From Fredinandcohnia onubensis (GTDB lineage Bacteria; Bacillota; Bacilli; Bacillales; Bacillaceae_L), in contig NZ_JAPSKV010000016.1 of assembly GCF_031181385.1 (NCBI RefSeq), positions 1 to 64,000 on the forward strand: DNA of 64,000 nucleotides, read 5' to 3'. The notes below the pieces were generated by a model that saw only the letters and a list, made by a program, of their open reading frames with translations, searched no databases and was not told where the DNA came from. A program made the translations under genes and the position numbers. Positions 58,208 through 64,000 of the stretch are shown here, piece by piece; the stretch's first letter is position 1; each line of letters opens with the position of its first letter.

Positions 58208-59015
58208 TTTTAGCACCTCGTTTCTTGCGGTTTCCAGTTGCGACCATAATTAATACCATAAAGATAATCAGGAAGACAGCTATTGTTGAACCCATGCCCC
58301 AATCCTGAGTGACAAGAAACTGTTGTTCAATAGCAGTACCCAGTGTAATCACTTTGTTTCCTGCAATTAGTCGTGTTAGCATGAATAATGATAGAGCAGG
58401 AATAAATACAACCTGACAGCCTGATTTTACCCCTTGAATCGTAAGTGGGAAAATCACACGACGAAACGTAGTCCATTTAGATGCCCCAAGGTCGCGAGCA
58501 GCATCTAGTAGACTAGGGTTCAATTCATTTAGCGAGTTGAAGATGGGTAAAATCATAAACGGAATAAAAATATAAACAGATACAAACACAAAGCTAAAAT
58601 CCGTAAATAATAATTGTTTAGAGCCAATACCAAACACTTCTAGAATAGCGTTTGCTGTTCCATACGTTCCAAAAATCCCGATAAAAGCATAGGCTTTTAA
58701 TAGTAGATTAATCCAAGATGGAGCAATGATTAGTAATAACCAAAGATGTTTATGCTTGGTTCTTGTAATTAAATATGCTGTAGGATATGCAACCAATAGA
58801 GTTACAGCAGTAATTAAAAACGCATACCAAAAAGAGCTTAGTGTCATTTTTAAGTAAACGGGTGTGAAGAATGTTTTATAGTTTACTAAAGATAAATTTC
58901 CCTCTATATCAAAAAAAGAATAATAGAGAACAAGTGTAACTGGAGCGATAACAAATATGAGAATCCATAAAGCATAAGGAATAAAAACAAGATTACGGGT
59001 TACCTTATTTTCCAT
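58197..59015 (-). CDS. potB: Spermidine/putrescine ABC transporter permease PotB
   Basis: 272 residues, six transmembrane helices; EAA loop [26 protein letters not shown]. The start at 59015 (MENKVTRN) follows GGGGAAAG and overlaps potA by 11 bases; an ATG at 59033 is in frame but would overlap by 29. Inner-membrane partner of PotC. Confidence 0.93.
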   Translation of the reverse strand: MENKVTRNLVFIPYALWILIFVIAPVTLVLYYSFFDIEGNLSLVNYKTFFTPVYLKMTLSSFWYAFLITAVTLLVAYPTAYLITRTKHKHLWLLLIIAPSWINLLLKAYAFIGIFGTYGTANAILEVFGIGSKQLLFTDFSFVFVSVYIFIPFMILPIFNSLNELNPSLLDAARDLGASKWTTFRRVIFPLTIQGVKSGCQVVFIPALSLFMLTRLIAGNKVITLGTAIEQQFLVTQDWGMGSTIAVFLIIFMVLIMVATGNRKKRGAKNER

Positions 59016-60114
59016 GGCTTTCCCCGTCCGCATATGCCTCTAAGCGACGATCATATTCTTCTTCTGTTTCACCAAGACGCATAACATGTATTGCCTCTGG
59101 GTCAAAATAAAGTCCAATTTCTTCGCCGACTTTAGCCTTCTTTGTTGAATGCACAAGCCACTCGTTGCCATCCTTGTCCAAACCGCAAATTTCATAGTGT
59201 ACCCCTCTAAATAACTGGGAATCCACTACAACTTGTAGTTTTCCTTTTTCAACAGCAGTAATTTCTAAATCTTCTGGACGGATGACAATTTCGACTAATT
59301 CATTGTCTGAAAAACCTTGGTCAACGCAGTCAAAAGTCTTTCCGACGAATTCAACGAGAAAGTCTCGGTGCATTTTTCCTTTTACGATATTAGATTCACC
59401 GATAAAATCAGCAACAAAACGATTGATTGGTTCATCATATATATCAATAGGGGTGCCACTTTGTTGAATTTTTCCTTCATTAAGTACAAATATCTCATCA
59501 GACATGGCAAGTGCTTCTTCTTGGTCGTGGGTAACGAAGATAAAAGTAATACCAAGACGCTTTTGAAGGTCCCGAAGCTCGTATTGCATTTCGGTACGAA
59601 GCTTCAAATCAAGAGCGGATAAAGGCTCATCCAATAATATAATCTCAGGTTCATTAACAATTGCACGTGCAATCGCAACACGCTGTCTCTGACCACCAGA
59701 CATTTCTTGAATTTCACGATTTTCATAGCCTGCAAGATTGACGAAGCTTAAAGCTTCTTTTACCTTTTTATCTATTTCAGATTGCTTCAATTTCTTTATA
59801 CGTAACCCAAAAGCAATATTTTCAAATACATTAAGATGTGGGAATAGGGCGTAATCCTGAAACACTGTATTTACTTGACGTTTATTAGCAGGTGTCGTAT
59901 TTACTTTTTTACCATTAAAATAAACCTCACCACTTGATGGTTCAATAAATCCTGCAATCAACCGTAGTATCGTGGTTTTTCCACAACCAGAAGGACCGAG
60001 AAGGGTATAAAACTTTCCTCTTTCTATTTCAAAGCTAACATTGTCGAGAACAGCTGGATCATTGTCATACTGTTTAGTGACCTTTTTAAATTGGATAATA
60101 GGTATACTGTTCAT
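59005..60114 (-). CDS. potA: Spermidine/putrescine ABC transporter ATPase PotA
   Basis: 369 residues. Nucleotide-binding domain with Walker [13 protein letters not shown] signature [14 protein letters not shown], Walker [13 protein letters not shown] and H-loop [10 protein letters not shown], then a C-terminal TOBE domain (about 275-350) that regulates activity. First gene of the operon. ATG 60114 is preceded by GAAAGGGGG; the frame opens to 60216. Energises polyamine uptake. Confidence 0.95.
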   Translation of the reverse strand: MNSIPIIQFKKVTKQYDNDPAVLDNVSFEIERGKFYTLLGPSGCGKTTILRLIAGFIEPSSGEVYFNGKKVNTTPANKRQVNTVFQDYALFPHLNVFENIAFGLRIKKLKQSEIDKKVKEALSFVNLAGYENREIQEMSGGQRQRVAIARAIVNEPEIILLDEPLSALDLKLRTEMQYELRDLQKRLGITFIFVTHDQEEALAMSDEIFVLNEGKIQQSGTPIDIYDEPINRFVADFIGESNIVKGKMHRDFLVEFVGKTFDCVDQGFSDNELVEIVIRPEDLEITAVEKGKLQVVVDSQLFRGVHYEICGLDKDGNEWLVHSTKKAKVGEEIGLYFDPEAIHVMRLGETEEEYDRRLEAYADGESHGK

Positions 60115-60312
60115 AGTAACCCCCTTCTTTCTATTGATAGAGAAAAGATTCTTAACGCAATCCGGCATAATTATACACGAATCGGCAAAAAATTCAATAA
60201 TAATTATAATTGTCAAGTCTGAAATGTATGGAAGACTATTTTCTCAGATGTGTATAGGACATTCAGATTAGGGAAAAATTCACATTTTTAGTAAAAGGTT
60301 ATATCGATTTCA

Positions 60313-60341
60313 TTGACCAAAGACGAAAATAGAAATATAAT
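60313..60341 (+). promoter_or_regulatory. Sigma-A promoter of the riboswitch transcript
   Basis: TTGACC at 60313-60318 and a perfect TATAAT at 60336-60341 with a 17-bp spacer. Points toward the diguanylate cyclase gene. Confidence 0.85.
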
Positions 60342-60390
60342 TATAGTACAATTTAAAATACTCTTTCTTTAATGAGTTAATTGAATAAGT

Positions 60391-60480
60391 AAGGGCAAAT
60401 TCATTGAAAGATGAAGACGCAAAACTATAGGGGCTAAAGTCCAAATGGACATGCCAGCCAGTTACCGAGTACAGCTCGTA
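60391..60480 (+). ncRNA. Cyclic di-GMP-I (GEMM) riboswitch aptamer
   Basis: Matches the GEMM-I pattern: GGGCAAA, then TTCAT-tGAAAg-ATGAA (P1b with GAAA loop), GACGCAAA, CTA-TAGGGGCTAAA, a variable stem GTCC/GGAC, then GCCAGCCAGTTACCG. These segments form the known three-helix c-di-GMP pocket and its tetraloop-receptor contact. With the terminator at 60493 it should control the downstream diguanylate cyclase. Confidence 0.9.
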
Positions 60481-60492
60481 TCGAAAGAACGC

Positions 60493-60524
60493 AGATTAAT
60501 CGGTATATGATTAGTCTTTTTTTT
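60493..60524 (+). terminator. Terminator of the c-di-GMP riboswitch
   Basis: AGATTAATC pairs with GATTAGTCT (one wobble), followed by eight T, 13 bp after the aptamer. Confidence 0.85.
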
Positions 60525-60631
60525 ATACAAATTTATTAACAATATGCTACTACTATATTACTAGATTTTTGGAATTGGAACTGTTCAAACGACTTTTGGA
60601 ACATCCTCTAAAAAAATTTGGAAGTGATTAC

Positions 60632-61822
60632 ATGGAGAAAACAATCCAGAATCTTAACATACTTAAAAAACTTAGTGAGTTAATTGAGAAGATTGGTACT
60701 GAGAAGACTCTGATTTCTGACGAGGTTCGTACTTTGTTTAATCAAACATGTCAGGAACAAGAAGAACAAGAGATTACCAGTACGCTTTTAACACAGCTCC
60801 AAAAAATAAACGAACAAATGGAAAACATGCATTGGATGAATAAGCATTACCGAATCCTACATGATTTTGCTCAAGTCTGCAGTAAAACATTAAATGAATC
60901 CGTCCTTCTCCAAAAGTCATATGAGATGGTATCACGTGTTATGCCAACTGATGCATTTTATATTGCATTGCATAATCCTGGTGACAAACATATTTATTTA
61001 GTCTTTATTATGGATAATGGCGAACCAGCTCCTCCAAGTATCGTTGACTTTGGCGAAAATTACACATCAAAGGTCATCAAAACAAGGGAAATCGTCCACC
61101 TCAAACATCAAAACCAGAACATAGAATATGATACGAAAATGGGTGAAGGGGACGCAGACACAAGCTCCTGTCTTTTCGTACCTGTTGTCATTGATGACCA
61201 GGTCAAAGGTGTCATCTCAACTCAGAGCTTTAAAGACTTTGCTTACCGGAAAGAGCATGAAGAACTTTTGCAAATGATCGGTGCGCAAGTGATTAACTCG
61301 ATTGAAACAGCCCGATTATATGAAAAAATTTACACGATGTCTCGTACGGACGAATTAACAGGTTTAAAAAACCATCGTGCCTTCCATGAGGATTTGTCAG
61401 AATTGATCAAAAATGAGAACGATGAAATAACGGTTATGATGATTGATTCTGATGATTTAAAACAGGTCAATGATCGCTTTGGGCATGATGCTGGTGATTT
61501 ATATTTACAAGTACTAGCAGACGGAATGAAAACGGTATGTAATGATAAGCTTGAGGGTTATCGTTATGCCGGAGATGAGTTCATGATTCTTATTAAAAAT
61601 AGCAGCGACACGTGTGTAAAGGAAATTTACGCGATTTTAAATGAGTTTTACAATGAAAACCCAATCATCATGGAGAATGAAAAAATCATTGTTTCTATCA
61701 GTGTAGGTGTCGGGATATATCCACACCATGGAACGACCGTTGATTCTTTGAAAAAGGCAGCAGACCAAGCGTTATATGCTGCAAAAGAAAGTGGAAAAAA
61801 ACGCATCGTAGTAGCGAAATAA
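60632..61822 (+). CDS. GAF-GGDEF diguanylate cyclase
   Basis: 396 residues: helical N-terminus (1-60), GAF domain (about 70-225, with SSCLFVPVVIDDQVKGVISTQS) and C-terminal GGDEF domain (about 235-396). The active site is RYAGDEF (A313-F317) rather than GGDEF; AGDEF forms are known to be active. MIDSDDLKQVNDRFGHDAGD supplies the metal and base contacts. The RxxD inhibitory site upstream of AGDEF is missing (NDKL at that place). The ATG at 60632 follows GGAAGTG; TTG 60569 opens the frame. Its transcript carries a c-di-GMP riboswitch. Confidence 0.9.
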   Translation: MEKTIQNLNILKKLSELIEKIGTEKTLISDEVRTLFNQTCQEQEEQEITSTLLTQLQKINEQMENMHWMNKHYRILHDFAQVCSKTLNESVLLQKSYEMVSRVMPTDAFYIALHNPGDKHIYLVFIMDNGEPAPPSIVDFGENYTSKVIKTREIVHLKHQNQNIEYDTKMGEGDADTSSCLFVPVVIDDQVKGVISTQSFKDFAYRKEHEELLQMIGAQVINSIETARLYEKIYTMSRTDELTGLKNHRAFHEDLSELIKNENDEITVMMIDSDDLKQVNDRFGHDAGDLYLQVLADGMKTVCNDKLEGYRYAGDEFMILIKNSSDTCVKEIYAILNEFYNENPIIMENEKIIVSISVGVGIYPHHGTTVDSLKKAADQALYAAKESGKKRIVVAK

Positions 61823-61851
61823 AAAAGCTCATCCAAATGGATGAGCTTTTT
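61823..61851 (+). terminator. Terminator after the diguanylate cyclase gene
   Basis: AAAAGCTCATCC-aaat-GGATGAGCTTTT. Confidence 0.9.
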
Positions 61852-61858
61852 ACTCGTT

Positions 61859-61970
61859 GACCAGCTCCAGGCGCCATCGGCTCGAGGTCACAAGCCAAAC
61901 GCTTCTGAAGGTAAAAATCACCTTCTGTCAGCGCTCGTCTTGTGCTTGTCGCCGATAGACAGGCGCCTTA
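61859..61970. repeat. Dispersed palindromic repeat, copy 3
   Basis: 112 bp, nearly identical in layout to copy 1 (agctccaggcgccatcggct at the start, gccgata-gacaggcgcctta at the end). Lies between the cyclase terminator and the stop of the DUF2653 gene on the other strand. Confidence 0.85.
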
Positions 61971-61977
61971 CCTTTTC

Positions 61978-62265
61978 TTAGTTGATATGGGCAATAATGC
62001 CTTCTTCGTCGTCTAAGACAAGTTTGATTCCGGCATATGGGTCACGGTTAAGAAATTCGCCTAGCCATAAACGTATTGCTTCGATTAAGTTCGCCATAAT
62101 GAGAACCTGTTTTCGATCGTTTACATATACTTCTGCGGAGAATCCGTAATCATCGTCATACATCAGTTCCACTTCAACCTCTTCAGGTTTTACTTGCCTT
62201 TTTAAGCCGATATAAACACAAACCGCATTAATAACTTCTTGTTCAGAAAGAATTAGCGTTGCCAT
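61978..62265 (-). CDS. DUF2653/YxcD family protein
   Basis: 95 residues, no signal or membrane span. LSEQEVINAVCVYIGLKR, the acidic VELMYDDDYGFSAEVYV strand and AIRLWLGEFLNRDPYAGI match the YxcD-type DUF2653 family. Its function is unknown. It overlaps the end of the upstream membrane protein gene by 13 bases, so the two form one operon and likely work together. Confidence 0.78.
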   Translation of the reverse strand: MATLILSEQEVINAVCVYIGLKRQVKPEEVEVELMYDDDYGFSAEVYVNDRKQVLIMANLIEAIRLWLGEFLNRDPYAGIKLVLDDEEGIIAHIN

Positions 62266-62696
62266 GGATCAGTCTCGTTTTTCTTTCTATCTTTAATCAT
62301 GACGAAGATTTTTCGAATGATTACGATCAGAACATAAATCGCAAGAACGTTAATCATTAATCCCAAAAATGAACCAAGCATACCCATTCCACCTAACAGA
62401 CCACCGAATAAGAATCCTGCAAGTCCACCAAGCATAAGACCTTTCATTAATCCACCAGACATGAATCCACCTTTAGGAGTGGTTGGAGTAGTAGTTTTGT
62501 TTGTAACATTGTTATCATCTTTTTTCTGTTGCTGGAAGTTTGATTTATTTGTGTTTCCAATATTATTATTGAATCCTTTTTTACCTGATTTGTATCCTTT
62601 AGCTTCAACAGATGTTGGTTGGTCTTGGAAAACAAAGCTCCCAAGCGGAGAAAAAATCAGAGTAAGTGCTACTAATGCTGATAATACCTTTTTCAT
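62253..62696 (-). CDS. Secreted/membrane protein with glycine-rich hydrophobic hairpin
   Basis: 147 residues: signal peptide (1-31, cleavage likely after SVEA), a basic Asn/Lys/Thr-rich linker, a Gly/Met/Leu-rich segment (GGLMKGLMLGGLAGFLFGGLL) and a further transmembrane helix (about 110-132) with a charged tail. The glycine-rich segment and helix recall the N-terminal membrane part of Tim44-like proteins, without the globular domain. Function unknown. GGAGG lies 12 nt before the ATG. Confidence 0.7.
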   Translation of the reverse strand: MKKVLSALVALTLIFSPLGSFVFQDQPTSVEAKGYKSGKKGFNNNIGNTNKSNFQQQKKDDNNVTNKTTTPTTPKGGFMSGGLMKGLMLGGLAGFLFGGLLGGMGMLGSFLGLMINVLAIYVLIVIIRKIFVMIKDRKKNETDPWQR

Positions 62697-62808
62697 ATGA
62701 TAGAAATACCTCCATAAGTTAGTTGTTTTATTTATAATAGTATACCTTATAATTCAATCTAATGCCCTTCGTAATACCTCCTCTTATACTTTCTCCCTTA
62801 TATACGAT

Positions 62809-62838
62809 GAAAGCGAGTTTTGGTTTCGCTTTTTAAGA
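62809..62838. terminator. Hairpin in the divergent intergenic region
   Basis: GAAAGCGA pairs with TTTCGCTTTTT. A second stem, GAAAATCACT/AGTGGTTTTC (62868-62903), lies before the ctaB promoter. Purpose not clear. Confidence 0.4.
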
Positions 62839-62924
62839 AAAAATAGGATTGGTAAATAATGACTAGGGAAAATCACTACAGAGGTAGGTAAAAAGTGGTT
62901 TTCTTATCCTAAAAGCGATAAAAA

Positions 62925-62933
62925 TGGTATAGT
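62925..62933 (+). promoter_or_regulatory. Extended -10 promoter of ctaB
   Basis: TG-G-TATAGT at 62925-62933; no good -35 is visible. Confidence 0.45.
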
Positions 62934-62984
62934 ATATTTGAAGCATAATGTTCTTCTAATAGAACTGTAGGAGAGAGGATATCC

Positions 62985-63887
62985 ATGCAAACAGAAATTC
63001 AAATACAAAAAACATCCCTCATAGCTGATCTTAGATCTCTTTTTAAGGCAGGGGTTTTATTAGCTAATGTTCTACCTGTGTTTTCAGGATTTTGGTTAGC
63101 TATTTACTTTACGGGTGCATCTTTTCAGGACAACCTGGGATTGTTTATATATACGATGATCGGAAGTACTCTCGTTATGGCGGGGGCTCTTATTATAAAC
63201 AACTGGTATGATGTTGACATTGATACAGTCATGGATCGAACAAAAAAGCGACCAACTGTAACAGGCAACTTTTCATTGAAATTCGTTCTGGTATTAGGAA
63301 TCATTTGTACTGTTTTAGGATTCATATTTCTATTTTTCACTACATTTGAAGCGATCTTTTTTACATTTATAGGCTGGTTCACATATGTTGTGTTGTACAC
63401 GATGTGGTCAAAGCGCAGATTTACGATTAATACTGTGATTGGAAGTGTTTCTGGCGCCGTATCTCCTTTAATGGGGTGGGCCGCGGTCGCACCTATCGAT
63501 CACATCGTTCCAATTATGCTCTTCTTGATTTTGTTTGTTTTTCAAATGCCTCATACGTATGCGATTGCGATGAGAAAATATGAAGAGTATAAAGCGGCTG
63601 AGGTTGCAATGCTTCCAGTCGTTCGCGGATTTGAGGTAACGAAAAAGCATTTTCTATTTTGGGTCATCTGTTTGTTGCCCATGCCTTTCTTTTTAGGAGA
63701 CCTAGGAATGGTATTTGTCGTACTCTCGACATTGCTTAATATTGGTTGGATTATATTGAGTATCAAAGGATTTACGGTTAAGGATGATATGAAATGGGCG
63801 CGCTGGAACTTTCTGTATTCCGTGAATTATATTTTGATCATCTTCCTATTAATGGTCGTTGTTACATTACCGAAGTATTTTGGATAG
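62985..63887 (+). CDS. ctaB: Protoheme IX farnesyltransferase CtaB/CyoE
   Basis: 300 residues, UbiA superfamily with about nine transmembrane helices. The prenyl-diphosphate motif N-x3-D-x3-D is in NNWYDVDIDTVMDRTKKRP, and the second polar loop carries MRKYEEYKAAEVAMLPVV. It converts heme B to heme O for cytochrome oxidase. AGGAGAGAGG precedes the ATG. No ctaA or oxidase subunit genes fall within the window. Confidence 0.94.
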   Translation: MQTEIQIQKTSLIADLRSLFKAGVLLANVLPVFSGFWLAIYFTGASFQDNLGLFIYTMIGSTLVMAGALIINNWYDVDIDTVMDRTKKRPTVTGNFSLKFVLVLGIICTVLGFIFLFFTTFEAIFFTFIGWFTYVVLYTMWSKRRFTINTVIGSVSGAVSPLMGWAAVAPIDHIVPIMLFLILFVFQMPHTYAIAMRKYEEYKAAEVAMLPVVRGFEVTKKHFLFWVICLLPMPFFLGDLGMVFVVLSTLLNIGWIILSIKGFTVKDDMKWARWNFLYSVNYILIIFLLMVVVTLPKYFG

Positions 63888-63897
63888 GCTTGGCCTG

Positions 63898-63930
63898 AAC
63901 CTCGTTACATTTTATGTAGCGGGGTTTTTT
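63898..63930 (+). terminator. Terminator after ctaB
   Basis: AACCTCGTTACAT pairs with ATGTAGCGGGGTT, followed by T run. Confidence 0.85.
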
Positions 63931-64000
63931 GTGCCAACAAAATATTACAACCAAATTCAACTCTTTTTGTCACAAATTCCACCCCTTATTCGTCTTGGTT

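Noticed and set aside
62809-62903. Riboswitch upstream of ctaB
   Set aside because: Two hairpins are visible, but they lie before the likely promoter and match no riboswitch pattern that I know.

Overview
The window looks like chromosome from a low-GC Firmicute of the family Bacillaceae. The evidence is the Bacillus-type 5S rRNA, the purEKBCSQLFMNHD operon behind a guanine riboswitch, and the yerA-yerB-yerC-pcrB-pcrA-ligA-camS and gatCAB-dgkB-rlmCD blocks, whose order closely follows Bacillus subtilis. I cannot name the species from sequence alone.

Layout. 1-160: tail of an rRNA operon (5S and terminator). 160-2315: a 53-bp tandem repeat, a small DUF3784 membrane protein, a small heat-shock protein and the yebE-yebG pair. 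2313-15735: purine biosynthesis, with two PurBox-like sites, a sigma-A promoter, a guanine riboswitch with terminator, then twelve pur genes, most overlapping. purH and purD are separated by a dispersed Bacillaceae repeat, and the 3' end of purD runs into a 20-bp periodic array. 15730-25790: a DUF2892 protein, YerA, YerB, YerC, PcrB, then the DNA repair pair pcrA-ligA with the CamS lipoprotein. 25870-30240: P5C dehydrogenase RocA and a proline-type Na+ symporter preceded by a 36-residue membrane peptide gene, with two small minus-strand genes between. 30280-34100: a thioredoxin-like protein and gatCAB. 34260-37730: DUF3949 protein, then an ECF sigma factor (apparently AUU-initiated), anti-sigma factor and two membrane proteins forming a likely envelope-stress operon. 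37900-40740: dgkB, an RlmD-type rRNA methyltransferase and a small protein.

40900-54480 is the most accessory part. It holds an aspartase/fumarase-family lyase, a 14-TM-type MFS transporter, an M20 amidohydrolase, a divergent EamA/LysR pair, an HxlR (YodB/CatR-like) regulator divergent from a CatE-like dioxygenase and an LLM flavin oxidoreductase, an IS110-family element, and a TetR repressor with an MMPL exporter. Operator-like sites are unusually readable here: a TACT-N7-AGTA box before catE, three TGACAC-NN-GTGTCA sites on the mmpL promoter, and paired AAACGTTTGTTT sites shared by the MFS and tetR upstream regions. The IS110 element sits inside one of those paired sites. Its non-coding end contains two segments that match opposite strands of the reconstructed target on either side of a hairpin, as expected of a bridge RNA target-binding loop.

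54590-64000: a NERD-domain protein followed by a four-copy 154-bp non-coding tandem repeat, the potABCD polyamine transporter (minus strand), a c-di-GMP-I riboswitch with terminator upstream of a GAF-GGDEF (AGDEF) diguanylate cyclase, two small minus-strand genes and the heme A pathway prenyltransferase ctaB. Several starts differ from the longest open frame; they were chosen from Shine-Dalgarno spacing and from remembered family N-termini. No tRNA, CRISPR array or prophage was seen. All family names come from reading the sequence, without any database search.
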